Positions 1 through 10,416 of a stretch of DNA of 64,000 nt are shown here, piece by piece. Under the pieces are notes generated by a model. That model was not told where the DNA came from. It saw nothing but the letters and a program-made list of their open reading frames with translations, and searched no databases. This DNA is from Tritrichomonas foetus (Eukaryota > Parabasalia > Tritrichomonadida > Tritrichomonadidae). The translations under genes were made by a program, and so were the position numbers. Each line of letters starts with the position of its first letter. Position 1 is the first letter of the stretch. The stretch lies in the NCBI GenBank assembly GCA_001839685.1, contig MLAK01000605.1:90156-154155 (forward strand), in the 5' to 3' direction.

Positions 1-1090
1 AAAAAAATTGAATTATTGATGAATCTACTTTCATATTTCTTTCAACAAAAGATAAAATTTCTTCAAATTCGAGTTTTGAAATTGCAATTTTTAAATAATG
101 ATTATATTTTGGAATATGACTTGGTTCATATTTAGGTAAATGATTTATCATCAAATCAAGTGTGTCCATATCAAGACCATTATTTGTTATATATGTTACA
201 ATAAATTTCATTGATCTTTTCATTATTTCATCGTGAAAATTCTGAGAAAAATAGAAATGCAAGAATTTATTCGATTTCGCCCATTTGACAAATGCCAAAT
301 GTGATGCTGCATCATTGAAAATGGAAACTCCAATGACTTGAAGACCTAAAATGTCGCATTTTAATAAAAAGAACGAGATATCGAAGATCTTCATTATACA
401 TTCATGATTTTTATCAGAGCGAGAAATTTTGTAAGCAGCAGACATAATGCAAGACATCGTTTTTGGATCGATTTTATGAATATCTACGGATTTGAGCGAT
501 TCATAAATATGATTCACAGCTTTTAACATACTAACTCTGATCATTTTAAATGTGACTCCTGCAATTTGGTCAAAATTTTTGTCAATGAAATAAAAAACAA
601 AATCATAATACTTTTTATCTTGAATAAAATCAAATTGTGAGATATTGTGAAGAAGAGTGTTTAAACAATCATTATCAAAAATGCAATGAATGATATTTTG
701 AGAAAGTGTTTTTTTAAAATTGATTTTATTTCGATAAAAATAATTGTTTGGATTAGATATACTCACTATAATATCAAGCATTACATCATTCTTCATTGTG
801 AGAAATGGAAACAAATCCTTTAACACTTTAAGTAGAAATCCTAGAATTGTCATGGAATCAAAAGATGAAATATCAACTAATGATAACAATTTCAAAGTAA
901 AAGGATACAGAATTTGGGTAAGAAATTCGTTTGTCTCATCGACAAATTTGTTTTGTTTGAAATTTGACAAATATTCTTCAAGAGCATCAATTCCTTCTTC
1001 GAGTAAATCTGGTAGTAGTTGGGTATCATTTAGTGTGATATTTTCAGTTCTTTGCTTGAAATCTAAAAAGGAATCATGTGAAATAAACAT
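1..1090 (-). CDS. 5' part of a large helical-repeat protein, possibly the N-terminal scaffold of a big ubiquitin hydrolase (partial)
   Basis: An open frame runs on the minus strand from an ATG at 1088-1090 to the window edge without a stop, giving about 363 residues. The sequence begins MFISHDSFLDFKQRTENI and is built of amphipathic helices with no signal peptide or membrane span. Residues around 235-340 (containing LKCDILGLQVIGVSIFNDA and later NFHDEIMKRSMKFIV) resemble the armadillo-like N-terminal region of very large C19 deubiquitinases of the USP9X/USP34 type, as I recall that family. The catalytic domain would lie beyond the window, so this assignment is inference. That the frame is coding is well supported: it is long, uninterrupted and has helical periodicity. 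It is divergent with the membrane-protein gene that starts at 1431. Confidence 0.6.
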   Translation of the reverse strand, partial: MFISHDSFLDFKQRTENITLNDTQLLPDLLEEGIDALEEYLSNFKQNKFVDETNEFLTQILYPFTLKLLSLVDISSFDSMTILGFLLKVLKDLFPFLTMKNDVMLDIIVSISNPNNYFYRNKINFKKTLSQNIIHCIFDNDCLNTLLHNISQFDFIQDKKYYDFVFYFIDKNFDQIAGVTFKMIRVSMLKAVNHIYESLKSVDIHKIDPKTMSCIMSAAYKISRSDKNHECIMKIFDISFFLLKCDILGLQVIGVSIFNDAASHLAFVKWAKSNKFLHFYFSQNFHDEIMKRSMKFIVTYITNNGLDMDTLDLMINHLPKYEPSHIPKYNHYLKIAISKLEFEEILSFVERNMKVDSSIIQFF

Positions 1091-1430
1091 GATTTAAGAA
1101 ATTTTAATATATTTTCAATGCATATATGGCCATTAAAAAATGTCATGATATGGTTCATGATGGCAAAATTATAATGACATATGATTTGAAAACTGAGTAT
1201 TTCGAATTCCTTAATTTAATCTACTTGGTTCATTAGATTCTTTATATTTCCCAATAGGGAACATGATGAACCTTTAATATGATTCCCTTTTTCTTTTAAT
1301 GTTGATAGAAAAGAATGCAAGGATGTTGAAGAAATAGACCATTTAAATACTCAATTATGATATAATGAATTGGCAGGTGAAAATTGTGAGATATCTCAAT
1401 GTTGATTTTACTTAACTTTTTCACATAAAG
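1091..1430. other. Divergent intergenic region with palindromic TATATGGCCATT element
   Basis: AT-rich spacer between two divergently transcribed genes. At 1121-1134 it carries CATATATGGCCATT, a variant of the ATGGTCA-type motif seen upstream of other genes here; ATGGCCA/TGGCCAT is nearly self-complementary, as might suit a shared promoter. No ORF of interest was seen. Confidence 0.4.
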
Positions 1431-2333
1431 ATGAATAAAACTCTTCCATGCCTCTGTAAAGATACAGCACCATGTCGTGCATGGGCAGCAGTATATTTTA
1501 TTTGTGGTTCTATTTTTATATTTATCGGTATTGTTTATTTATATTATATTTGGAAAGATATTCGAAGTCAAACGCCAAAATTACCAGGATATAAAGCATC
1601 TCAAATAGTCTTTATTATTGCAGCACTTTTCAGAGGAATTGGATGGGTTTCTCATGCCAGTTTAATCATATCAGAAAGTCCATTTACAGCAGATATTCAA
1701 CCTGTTACAATCGGTTTTCCAGGATATATATTATCAATATCATTTTGTCTAATATTCTTTTTATGGTGTTCAATCGCTGTTAACCTACTTATTAACGATT
1801 TATCGGGATTTTATGAAAAACTTCGGAATTTATTAGCTTTTCTATTAGTTGCAGTATTAATAACTGCGGCAATCTCGATAGGTATTACGATATATTGTGA
1901 AGTTATTGCAAGAACTTCTGATGAGAAACATCAAATGGAACAAAGTGCAGATATTGCGCATACAATTGAAGCTGTAAATGCAATTCTTCGTGATTATGTC
2001 ACAGCATTTGCTTTTTTATATTATTCGGTGAAAATCATCAAATTGTTGAACAAACCCCTCTTTAGTTTACGTTCTAACGAATCAGTTTATTGTCTGATGC
2101 TTCTTGGATTAACGGCAGCCCTCTTTGTGCGTGGAACATCAATAGCTGTTTACCTTGGTTGTTTCTTCTTTCGTTCGGCTAATGATAGCGATGAACCAAA
2201 TACAGAATGGACTTATGGAAGTCTGGTTAATACAATTATTTCTGCCATTTTCGCTGAGATACTGCCAAATTTAATGATATTTTTTAATAGAAGAAGATCT
2301 GGGTTACTGAGTGTGTATGATATAGTAGATTAA
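1431..2333 (+). CDS. Seven-span membrane protein, THH1/TOM1/TOM3-like
   Basis: A 300-residue protein with about seven hydrophobic segments: residues ~17-42, 60-80, 95-125, 135-160, ~190-207, ~220-245 and ~265-285. The second and third segments surround a PGY-containing stretch (GFPGYILSISFCLIFF) followed by WCSIAVNLL. This resembles the LPGYLFFSTY...LFWAEIYHQ signature of the THH1/TOM1/TOM3 domain, a family of seven-span endomembrane proteins named for plant factors that support tobamovirus replication; some eukaryotic relatives look like G-protein-coupled receptors. The fold and topology are read from the sequence; the family call is from recall. The N-terminus is Cys-rich (CLCKDTAPC) with no cleavable signal. 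The stop TAA is followed by AA, giving a TAAA polyadenylation-type signal. Confidence 0.55.
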   Translation: MNKTLPCLCKDTAPCRAWAAVYFICGSIFIFIGIVYLYYIWKDIRSQTPKLPGYKASQIVFIIAALFRGIGWVSHASLIISESPFTADIQPVTIGFPGYILSISFCLIFFLWCSIAVNLLINDLSGFYEKLRNLLAFLLVAVLITAAISIGITIYCEVIARTSDEKHQMEQSADIAHTIEAVNAILRDYVTAFAFLYYSVKIIKLLNKPLFSLRSNESVYCLMLLGLTAALFVRGTSIAVYLGCFFFRSANDSDEPNTEWTYGSLVNTIISAIFAEILPNLMIFFNRRRSGLLSVYDIVD

Positions 2334-2736
2334 AATAAATACATGTATATAAACCATTTTACCTCCTTAGATTTCTTTGAGTAGTATATTTCTCATCTTT
2401 TTACAATCTCCATGATTTTTAGTTGTAAACGAATACGTGTCAAAAGTTGGATTAATTTTGTGAATTTTACATGTTATAGTGATAAGATATCTGCAATTAT
2501 TTTTAATTTTTTTCTGATTCATGATAAAATAGAAATCCTTTTCATAAGAAGTATTAATTATAATATTCTTTAAATTTACACTTGAATGACCAAAATGAAT
2601 TTTTCTACTATCATGAATAGAGTGATATCAATCGGATTGTCAGACAAAGAATGAAAGAATCATGAAATATGTCACTTTTTTAATTTAATAAAAAATAAAA
2701 TTACATTATGAATAAATAAATATTAATATATGAAAA
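2334..2736. other. Convergent intergenic spacer
   Basis: Very AT-rich DNA between the 3' ends of two convergent genes. No coding potential or strong repeat was seen; one TGACCA occurs at about 2586. Confidence 0.35.
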
Positions 2737-5700
2737 TCACTTCCTACTCTTTCGCTTAGCGGTACTCTTTGATTGTCTGGTTGTTGTAGCTTGACTTAAA
2801 TCGGCAGCCTGTTGCAAATTAATCAAGCATTTTATCTTAAATGGAACTTTCCTTTGGAATTCTGCACATTTAAGATTAATATTTGATTCTGCAACAACCC
2901 ACTGACCAACTTGAAGCAATGAGGAAGCTGGTGGTGCATATTCAATGACAGCTTTAGCAACACCACCACATTCTACTGAGCTTTTCATTGGTGTGATTGT
3001 AAATCCTGGTCCTGAAAGGTTATCAAATGAAAATTCGCCATTTGTTTTCTTAACATCTTCATTTTGATTAGCTACACCAAAGGTGAGAGTTGTTTGAGCT
3101 GCTGGACCTGGATAAGCCATTTCACAAATCACATTTGGCCTAAAGTAAGGCTCATCTAATGCATAATGATCAAATGCAGTTCTTTGTCTTGGTTCTTCAA
3201 CACCACCCATGATAAACATTACATGTGGCCAAGCAGCACCAGTAATAGGGACTTCGCATTTTTCGCCATCTTCACCTGCAGAAATAACTAAAATGCTTTG
3301 GAAGGTTAAATCATCATGATCAGGTGAGAAATTAACTGAGGCATCTCCTGTTTCACCAGGCTGGAGTCTTTGAGTTTTCACTGGAACAGTAAAAGCATCG
3401 TTTCCACTCATATTCTTATTATGCATAGTTGGTGTTGGTTTCAATTCATAAGTGTATTGCTGTGCAAAGTTTGCATTATTTTTAACTTGAATTGAACGAG
3501 TGATTGAATGGCCAACAACTACATGTCCAAAATCAAGTGATTCTTGACTTAATGCAATTGATGGGGCTGCTCCTTCACCATTCAAGGAAAGAGTAATTCT
3601 GGAATTCGGTCGATCAGCACATCGAATTTGAACAGTTGATTTGTATTTCATGTTTGCGCAAGGAGCAAATCGAATATGAAGCTCTGTAGATTGAAGTGGT
3701 CTTAATTCACAAGATGGTGATAGAACTTCAAATGAACCTCTTTCACAAACATAATCAAGTGCAAGTGTCTTTTTAATAACACTTTTAATTTCAATTATAG
3801 CGTCTAAAAATTGACCAGTTGCAACAATACCGAAATTGATTTTATTTAATGATAAATCAATATAATCTTCACTTTTTCTGACATGCTGACTACCAATTGC
3901 AACTTTAGTAATAAACAAAGTTGGTAAAATTGCAGCCGCTTTCATTGAGATATGATGACGACCATTATTTGAACCACTCTTCCAGAAACAAGCAATGCTT
4001 TTCTCATAAAGTCTATAAGTGAAATCTGGGCTAATAATTTCTTTTGGATCTTCTCCAGGTTCTTCAGTTTCAGATTTCTTTTTATCTTTATGATGTTGTT
4101 GCTTAGAATTATGCTTCTTGTTATCTTTTTTAGTTGTTGAATTCCCAGTTTTAGTAAGTGCAGCAGTTTCATCTTCTTGTTTCACTTCTGGTTGTTGAAT
4201 TGGAACAGTTGGACGAAAAGTCACAAAAACTGGAGATTTCGAATTTGCTGGAACAGTTCCAACAACCGGATCAAATAAGAAATCATCTGGTGTTTCAAAC
4301 TCAAAGTCAAGTGGCTGAGCACGACTATTGTTAACAATTAATTTATATGAAGAATCTGATCCGAGAGGTGTTGCTTCAAATTCAATATCAGTTTGTGAGA
4401 AGGAAATTGGTGATTGACATACTGTTGCAACACATGGAATATTAAATTTCTGACCTTGTAGGATTGCAAGTTGAATTGGAAATTCATGTTTCTTTGGTAT
4501 TTGACTTTGGAAGCAAACAGTTACTTCAACTGTTTCACCAGGTAAAATCAAACCAAATCCATCAAATGGTTTCACAGAAACACCGTTTGGTAAGCGAATA
4601 AAACCAAAATTACATGGAAGTTGAAGTGATGATGTTATACGTAAAGGTACTTCTTTACATTCAGTGGTAATAAAAGTACCAAAATCTAATTGTGGAGGAT
4701 CAAATGACAATTTTAATGAAGACGGTGTAAAAGAAATAGAAAAGTCAACGGGCAAAACTTGATTCACCACAGTCATTCTAATCGGAATTTCAGCAGTAGA
4801 TTCAAATTGTGGAAATTGTGAAGTAAATTTATTACTTGTACGTAATTTTATAGTTATTTGTAAAGAAGACATTGGCTGAACAAAACCAACTTTTGGCATA
4901 AATTCAACAAACTTTTCTAAATTCGGTGGAGTTTCAATCACGAATCTTTGTGATAAATTGCTTCGATTGTGAGCAACAAGTGTTGCACGATAAAGTTCGT
5001 TATAGTAACAAACGCCGAAGTCAATTTTATCATTTTCTAAGAAAATAGGAACATCAGCACCTGTTCCTTCAAGTGGTAAATCCTTTACAAAACTATCAAA
5101 TTCTTTGTGACTTGAAGAAAACTTAAATCTGAGAATAAATTTAAGTTGACAAGGTCTTGCTGGCCTGAAATTCACTTTTATTGTTGAACTTGAATAGCCT
5201 TGTGTTACTCCATGCCTTGTCGAGAATTGAACCACACCATCTTCGGCCTCAGAAAGTGACAAAAACCCTGGATCAACAGGAGCGGTCTCAAGGGAGATGG
5301 ACCAGGTTGCTTGGAGTGCACCAGAGTTACGAATGATAATAGACTGTTCTTTTTCTTCACCAAGGGTAACAACGCCTATATTGAAAACATCAAATGGGTC
5401 AATTTGGATATTCACTATTTTTGGATAGCATTCAACGAGAACATCAAATGGACCGGTTTCTGCGAGACAGTGAAGTGGGCATTTAATTGGCGAGTTGTAT
5501 TTCGGTGTAAAATCTAACGAAAGATTGACGGCAACGCCAGGCGAAATGTAGCCTGGTGGTGAAAAATTCAGGTGAAATAGTGCTTCAAACTCCTTGTCAA
5601 AGCCTATAACTTTGTATGTATTGCGGCCGAAGGAAACATTTGTAAGAGTAAACGGGAGATTCATTGTTTCGCCAATTACGAAATCTCGGAAAACGAGAAC

Positions 5701-5760
5701 ACCGGGATCGGAGATGAATGGTTGACTTTTTTGCTTTTTATCTTTTTTCGTTTGGCTCAT
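2737..5760 (-). CDS. CFAP74: CFAP74-like central-apparatus protein with ASH/MSP-type domains
   Basis: A 1007-residue soluble protein made of serial immunoglobulin-like ASH/MSP-type beta domains, recognisable from repeated blocks of the form 'DFG...G......I.N.S' such as QLDFGTFITTECKEVPLRI, KINFGIVATGQFLDAIIEI and SLDFGHVVVGHSITRSIQV. The N-terminus (FRDFVIGET, TLTNVSFGRNTYKVIGF, then a TGPFDVLVECYPK segment) matches my recollection of CFAP74, a protein of the C1 central-pair projections of motile axonemes. A low-complexity lysine-rich hinge (residues ~530-570) splits the array and the C-terminus is basic. It is shorter than vertebrate CFAP74. With DNAI1, the SHIPPO protein and the Sfi1-like protein it forms a flagellar set in this window, although not a cluster. 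Another ASH-domain flagellar protein is the alternative. Confidence 0.65.
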   Translation of the reverse strand: MSQTKKDKKQKSQPFISDPGVLVFRDFVIGETMNLPFTLTNVSFGRNTYKVIGFDKEFEALFHLNFSPPGYISPGVAVNLSLDFTPKYNSPIKCPLHCLAETGPFDVLVECYPKIVNIQIDPFDVFNIGVVTLGEEKEQSIIIRNSGALQATWSISLETAPVDPGFLSLSEAEDGVVQFSTRHGVTQGYSSSTIKVNFRPARPCQLKFILRFKFSSSHKEFDSFVKDLPLEGTGADVPIFLENDKIDFGVCYYNELYRATLVAHNRSNLSQRFVIETPPNLEKFVEFMPKVGFVQPMSSLQITIKLRTSNKFTSQFPQFESTAEIPIRMTVVNQVLPVDFSISFTPSSLKLSFDPPQLDFGTFITTECKEVPLRITSSLQLPCNFGFIRLPNGVSVKPFDGFGLILPGETVEVTVCFQSQIPKKHEFPIQLAILQGQKFNIPCVATVCQSPISFSQTDIEFEATPLGSDSSYKLIVNNSRAQPLDFEFETPDDFLFDPVVGTVPANSKSPVFVTFRPTVPIQQPEVKQEDETAALTKTGNSTTKKDNKKHNSKQQHHKDKKKSETEEPGEDPKEIISPDFTYRLYEKSIACFWKSGSNNGRHHISMKAAAILPTLFITKVAIGSQHVRKSEDYIDLSLNKINFGIVATGQFLDAIIEIKSVIKKTLALDYVCERGSFEVLSPSCELRPLQSTELHIRFAPCANMKYKSTVQIRCADRPNSRITLSLNGEGAAPSIALSQESLDFGHVVVGHSITRSIQVKNNANFAQQYTYELKPTPTMHNKNMSGNDAFTVPVKTQRLQPGETGDASVNFSPDHDDLTFQSILVISAGEDGEKCEVPITGAAWPHVMFIMGGVEEPRQRTAFDHYALDEPYFRPNVICEMAYPGPAAQTTLTFGVANQNEDVKKTNGEFSFDNLSGPGFTITPMKSSVECGGVAKAVIEYAPPASSLLQVGQWVVAESNINLKCAEFQRKVPFKIKCLINLQQAADLSQATTTRQSKSTAKRKSRK

Positions 5761-5981
5761 TTCTGCAAATATTTAAAAATCGACTTTTTTATAATTAATA
5801 ACGAATGTTTTTTGGAATTATATTTCACCTTAATCTAGGTGAATATTTTCTTAATGTTTGTTTAAATATTTCTGTTTCTATATGGTCATGATGTGGCTAT
5901 ATATATTATCAAAAAGCTGGAATTCAAATTTGAATTTTGACTGCATTGATTCTGATCTATACGTTAAGGACAACATTTCTC
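5761..5981. promoter_or_regulatory. Divergent promoter region with inverted repeats and ATGGTCA
   Basis: A 221-bp spacer between the divergent CFAP74-like and coiled-coil genes. It holds an inverted repeat TTCACCT (5824-5830) / AGGTGAA (5837-5843), an ATGGTCA motif at 5882-5888 followed by an AT-dinucleotide stretch, and a perfect 16-bp palindrome at 5921-5936. Their arrangement fits a bidirectional promoter, but function is inferred. Confidence 0.4.
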
Positions 5982-7283
5982 ATGTCTTTGAGTAAGTTAA
6001 TGAAGGGATCTTTCGATATGATGAAGTCTCATCATCAAAAAGTTAGCTTAGATATAATGATCAGTGAACAAAAATTCACCAAGAACCAATTGGAAAGAGA
6101 TATCGATGCCAAAAAAATTGTATCACAAAACCTTGACAAAGAAATTCAAGAAAAAGAAGATGCTCTAAAGAGTTTAAATCAACAGGTCAAAGAAGCGGAA
6201 CAGAAATGCCAAAACGCGTTGAGAATTCAAAAAGAAGCCGAAGAAAAAGCATCAATTTTAACAAGAGAAGCAGATGAAGCTGCTGCAACGAAAGAACTTC
6301 TTAATCAAGATATTTTAGAAGCAGAAGAAAATTTGGAGTTTATCAAAGGAGAAATAGAAAAGTATTCAGTTAAAGAAGAGGAAACATTCCAAAAATATAA
6401 TGAAGTTGAACAACTTCGAATTCAATCATTAAAAGATATTGATGAAAAACAAAAGCAAATAAACCTCTTAACAAGTAAAGTCAATGATTTCCAAAACCAA
6501 ATTAACAATGCTAATGCACAACTTTTATGTATTGACAAGGAAATTAAAGCAGAAGAAGATAAATTGAGGAAGAAGAGAGACGAATTATTAACACTAGAAA
6601 ATGAATCTAAGTTCAAGCAATTAAAAATTAATGAACTTCAACATGAACAAGAAAACTTGCAGACAGAAATAGATAATATTAATAATCAAATTACTGCACA
6701 AAAATCAGTTCTTGCAAAAGCAGGTCAAGAAATGATTGATCGTGAAAAGATAATCAGTGATCGTGATCAGGAGATTGCAAAACTTGATTCTATTTGTATC
6801 GAGAAAGGTAAAGAAATTCGTGATAAAGAAAATCTGTTGTTATGTAAAACACAAAAGATTGCAGAATTGAATAATCAAGTCAGTCAAATGTTTATTAATA
6901 TTGCCAAACTTGAGAGAGAACAAAATGAGATTGGTGAGAAAACTACACAAGCACGAAAGAAACTTGAGCAAGTTGAACAAGAAGCCATTGATGCTCGCCA
7001 AGAATATACCGAAATTCTTGAGAAAATCTCCAATTGTCAAAAGATGCATAGTGAATTGATTCAAGAAATGACCGATGTTGCTAAAAGTCAAAGTGAATTT
7101 ATGATTAAAACACGTCAGATACAGAATGATCGTATTGAGAAATATACTACCCCCACTATTACTCGGAAGAAAGAAGCTATTTTTTCAAATGTTGAATTTG
7201 AATCGAAATCTCTCACACCACTTCCATTTTCACGTTGTTCTGAAAATGAGGAAGAAGTGCAAACAGAGCTCAGAAATATATGA
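5982..7283 (+). CDS. Long coiled-coil protein
   Basis: A 433-residue protein that is almost wholly heptad-patterned coiled coil rich in Lys, Glu and Gln from residue ~30 to ~385, for example VSQNLDKEIQEKEDALKSL. It ends in a short non-helical tail (residues ~390-433) containing TTPTITRKKEAIFS and LTPLPFSRC, likely disordered and phosphorylatable. The frame is open 45 nt further upstream but only with a TTG codon, so the ATG at 5982 (MSLSKLMKGSF) is taken as the start; it lies in TCATG, which could place the transcription start almost on the initiation codon. No globular domain was recognised. Proteins of this sort in trichomonads are usually cytoskeletal (costa, pelta-axostyle or basal-body fibres), but nothing in the sequence specifies which. 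Confidence 0.7.
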   Translation: MSLSKLMKGSFDMMKSHHQKVSLDIMISEQKFTKNQLERDIDAKKIVSQNLDKEIQEKEDALKSLNQQVKEAEQKCQNALRIQKEAEEKASILTREADEAAATKELLNQDILEAEENLEFIKGEIEKYSVKEEETFQKYNEVEQLRIQSLKDIDEKQKQINLLTSKVNDFQNQINNANAQLLCIDKEIKAEEDKLRKKRDELLTLENESKFKQLKINELQHEQENLQTEIDNINNQITAQKSVLAKAGQEMIDREKIISDRDQEIAKLDSICIEKGKEIRDKENLLLCKTQKIAELNNQVSQMFINIAKLEREQNEIGEKTTQARKKLEQVEQEAIDARQEYTEILEKISNCQKMHSELIQEMTDVAKSQSEFMIKTRQIQNDRIEKYTTPTITRKKEAIFSNVEFESKSLTPLPFSRCSENEEEVQTELRNI

Positions 7284-7469
7284 GTTTTATGATAATTTTT
7301 TAATAAAATAAGGATATTAAGTTCCACTTTTCTTCTTTCTTTATGAATTTCCTTAAACATCATTGCATAACATCAAATATTTTTTATTTGTGAATATTTA
7401 TACTTTTGAAAGGAAGAAGCAAGATTAGCAAGAGTTATATAAAAATAAAGTTTATTAAAAAAAAAAAAA

Positions 7470-9014
7470 TTAAAGCGAGATAGTGTGATGAGTTTCTGGA
7501 AGAACATCGCCAAAGAATTCAATTGCTGACAAAGAAATAATTCCAAATCTGTCTTTATACATATAATGCGTATCTTTTTGTAAGTATCGAATGTATCTAA
7601 ATAGTGGTGATTTTTCTGGGCAAGCATAAGATCCAGTTTTTCTTGCTCCACTCAATTCGATTGCATTTTCAACTTTTAATAAAGGTGTCCAATTCTCTCT
7701 ATCATTTGACCCAAGTACTTCGAAATCTCTAGGATGTGCCATAGTTTCACCGAGAGAATTTGTCCGAATTCCAAAAGCAAAAAGCGACACTTGTTTATCT
7801 CCAAAATCGAAATCAATCCAATTTTTATTTTGTTCTTCAACCAAATTTTGATTTAAATAATATGATGCATCCAATAAAGGCTGGTCATATTCCAGGAGAT
7901 TTGTTTCTTTGAAGCGATGATTTGGTTCCATTGGTGTAAGGATTTTCACGAAGCCAGAAGTGGCTGGGTTTTCATTCTGATGATTTTTACGATAATTAAA
8001 AAATATTCCTTGAAGAGGATTTCGAAATGCGTGTATTTTTTGGATTTCATTTGTCATTATTTCATAATCTGATTTCAAACTATTCAAAACTGAAGAAGTT
8101 TGGCCAAATCTTGTTTGGGTATCATTAAATTCTCTTTTCATTCCATCAAACAAAGAATTTATTTTATCATATGATGTATTTATCTGCAAAATTGATTCAA
8201 TTTCAGCTTTGTTTTTATCTTCAACTTGCCTGACAGAATTTTGGACATCAATTATTCCTTGTTGGATTGTTCCTTTCAAATTGTCAGAAATTGTTCTGAA
8301 ATTCTGAATGGTTTGGTTTTGATCTTCAATTCTTTGGAGCAAACTTAAAACAAAAGGCATGATGTGAGGTGTTGAAATTGTGTTTGGCATAAATTTACTT
8401 TCTGAAAGTTCTCGAATTTCATTAATAGAAAGTGCTCCAAAGTTTATAAATGAAAGTAAAGATGTTGTTTCCTTTTTATTTCTGATTGCATAATTTTTAC
8501 AGAATTCGAAAATTTTATGTTCGTTTGAGGAATTTCTGGTTTTACTTGAAAGGATTTGGCAGAGGATTTCTTCTGGAATTTCTAAAAGTTTTTCATTATC
8601 GATAAAATTATCAATATTTGATGCGATTTTATCAATGAGCGATGAAAAGTCGGTATTATGTTCGATGCAGAAAAGAAGGCGTGGGAGAAGGAGCGCATCT
8701 TCATTTTCTTTGAAGAAATTCTCCATGGAAGCGAATAAAATCGAGGTTTCAAATTCCGTGCAGAGAAGCTGGAATTCAAAAATATTGTCGACTGATAGGA
8801 AGTATGGACGATCTTGGCAGGCTGCGATAAACGATTTGAGTGAAGCTTCGGAGACTTCTGACGTGATTTGATATGACGACGAAGTTAGAATGGATGGATC
8901 CTTCTGAAAACGAAGTGAGTAACGGCAAAACTGGAATTTGCAGATGGGGAACTCGGTTTCCCTTAAAATAAGATTGAAATTCGGAGTTTCGAGGGGTGGT
9001 GTGACACTTAACAT
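7470..9014 (-). CDS. BTB-like plus F5/8-type-C (discoidin) domain protein
   Basis: A 514-residue protein. The N-terminal ~200 residues form a divergent BTB/POZ plus BACK-like region (ETEFPICKFQFCRYSLRF, then SLKSFIAACQDRPYFLS), a layout expanded in trichomonads. A coiled coil follows (residues ~245-350, e.g. QRIEDQNQTIQNFRTISDN). The C-terminal ~140 residues are an F5/8-type-C beta domain with the typical NWIDFDFGDKQVSLFAFGI, HPRDFEVLGSNDRENWTPL and FRYIRYLQ motifs. Such proteins are plausible intracellular adaptors, perhaps for cullin-3 ligases, but no target is visible. The frame is open to an upstream ATG at 9281; that extension would include a run of six phenylalanines encoded by a poly(T) tract and no domain, so the ATG at 9014 (MLSVTPPLETPNF) is preferred. 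Confidence 0.7.
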   Translation of the reverse strand: MLSVTPPLETPNFNLILRETEFPICKFQFCRYSLRFQKDPSILTSSSYQITSEVSEASLKSFIAACQDRPYFLSVDNIFEFQLLCTEFETSILFASMENFFKENEDALLLPRLLFCIEHNTDFSSLIDKIASNIDNFIDNEKLLEIPEEILCQILSSKTRNSSNEHKIFEFCKNYAIRNKKETTSLLSFINFGALSINEIRELSESKFMPNTISTPHIMPFVLSLLQRIEDQNQTIQNFRTISDNLKGTIQQGIIDVQNSVRQVEDKNKAEIESILQINTSYDKINSLFDGMKREFNDTQTRFGQTSSVLNSLKSDYEIMTNEIQKIHAFRNPLQGIFFNYRKNHQNENPATSGFVKILTPMEPNHRFKETNLLEYDQPLLDASYYLNQNLVEEQNKNWIDFDFGDKQVSLFAFGIRTNSLGETMAHPRDFEVLGSNDRENWTPLLKVENAIELSGARKTGSYACPEKSPLFRYIRYLQKDTHYMYKDRFGIISLSAIEFFGDVLPETHHTISL

Positions 9015-9795
9015 TTCAATTTTTGATTTTGTCAGAAAAAAAAAAAAAAAAAAAGAGAGAAAAGTTGCCAAATGACTGACGATAGAAAAATGGTTAAATT
9101 TAAAGCCAATTTCATTATCGTACAAAAATATGACAAAATGATTTTGATCATTTTGTATGTTTATTCGACTAACTAAACTTAGTGAAAAATGTTTGAAGTA
9201 GTTCACCACAATGTGAGGCGCGTAAGAATAGGGATCGCGCGTATGCCCAGAGAGTGAAAAAAATTCGAATAAGTTAGACATCTTTCTATAGTTGAGAAAC
9301 CCTCATCCTAAGTATGCAAGAAGTTATATAACTTTAGTTGAATATCATAGATAATCTCACTAGTTCTCATACGTATTCCCCAGGCAAAAGCTCAAATAGT
9401 ATGTTGCGACCAAATAAACTATGAAAAATAATGGGAGCTTTTTCTATACGAGAAATCAACTTTTTCAAAAAGTCCAATCAGAATTGTGAAAAGAAAAGGA
9501 ATTGAGTATGACATACTAAATAGTGTATCATAAAAACTGAAAATATTCTGAAGAATCAACCTTTTTCAATATCAACGTATTCAAATATGTCTATTTTATT
9601 TTTCACATATTTCTAGTCAAATAATAAACTTTTTCAGTATTTTTAAACTTGTCAGGCAGAAAACACCGATACTTTTTGATATTTCACAAAAAGTGATGAG
9701 CGAAGAATCCGATGATATAAGCCAAACTTTTTATGCTTTAAAATGGTCAATCGATCTTTTTTGAATTCAATTCTTTTTCTATCACAAAAATTTTC
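9015..9795. other. Divergent intergenic region
   Basis: Spacer between the divergent BTB-discoidin and RING-CH genes. It contains a poly(A) tract at about 9035-9053 (poly(T) on the transcribed strand of the BTB gene) and a possible but unlikely N-terminal extension of that gene up to 9281. Nothing else could be supported. Confidence 0.35.
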
Positions 9796-10416
9796 ATGTC
9801 GATTGATTACTCGAAATGCAGAATATGTAAAGAAAAAGATCATACAAACAAAATGATAATGCCATGTAAATGTGGGACATGGGTTCATCGTTCTTGTCTC
9901 AACAAAAAAAGAGTATCTGATCCCGCATATTACGAATCTTGTCCAATTTGCGGTGCCACATATAACTTTGAATTCAAAAAGATGCCAGAATGGAAAAAAC
10001 ACTTCCAAATTATATCATCTGTAATTTTGGATGTTATTTCAATATGTTCGATGTTTGCTTTGAGTTCATTTATTTTAGGTAAGTTATTTATTACTTTTAA
10101 TATCAAATCTGAACTTATTCCTAATCCAACTCTATTTGGTGGTGCCATCATATGTGGAATTATTGGATTTTGCATCATTATTTATGCAATGTCTCAGGGG
10201 GGATTTTTCTATTTTTATCCATCCAATTTTTATTCAGGGAATAATAATAATGATGCATTGATGGCATTTGTTGTGATTGGAATCGTCGCAGTTTTTGCAT
10301 CTCTCATTTATTACACCTACTACATCACAAAATCAAGATACGAAAGGCACAGACGCGCAGTTGGCGTAAAAGAAAACGTTGTGACTGACTACCTCAAAGG
10401 CGTTGATAAAATTTAA
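9796..10416 (+). CDS. RING-CH (MARCH-type) membrane E3 ubiquitin ligase
   Basis: A 206-residue protein opening with a C4HC3 RING-variant finger: C8-x2-C11, C24-x-C26, H31-x2-C34, C49-x2-C52, with W29 between the second Cys pair and the His, the hallmark spacing of MARCH/RINGv ligases. After the finger come about three hydrophobic helices (residues ~70-98, 112-135 and 153-178) and a short basic tail. MARCH proteins ubiquitinate membrane proteins in the endosomal system; the topology here fits a small membrane-embedded ligase with both ends cytosolic or split. The start ATG overlaps TCATG. The stop TAA reads TAAA, matching the polyadenylation-type signal. The domain call is secure; substrates are unknown. 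Confidence 0.8.
   Translation: MSIDYSKCRICKEKDHTNKMIMPCKCGTWVHRSCLNKKRVSDPAYYESCPICGATYNFEFKKMPEWKKHFQIISSVILDVISICSMFALSSFILGKLFITFNIKSELIPNPTLFGGAIICGIIGFCIIIYAMSQGGFFYFYPSNFYSGNNNNDALMAFVVIGIVAVFASLIYYTYYITKSRYERHRRAVGVKENVVTDYLKGVDKI

Noticed and set aside
5937..5981. Upstream extension of the coiled-coil gene to position 5937
   Set aside because: It needs a TTG start and overlaps the palindromic promoter segment; the ATG at 5982 is adequate.
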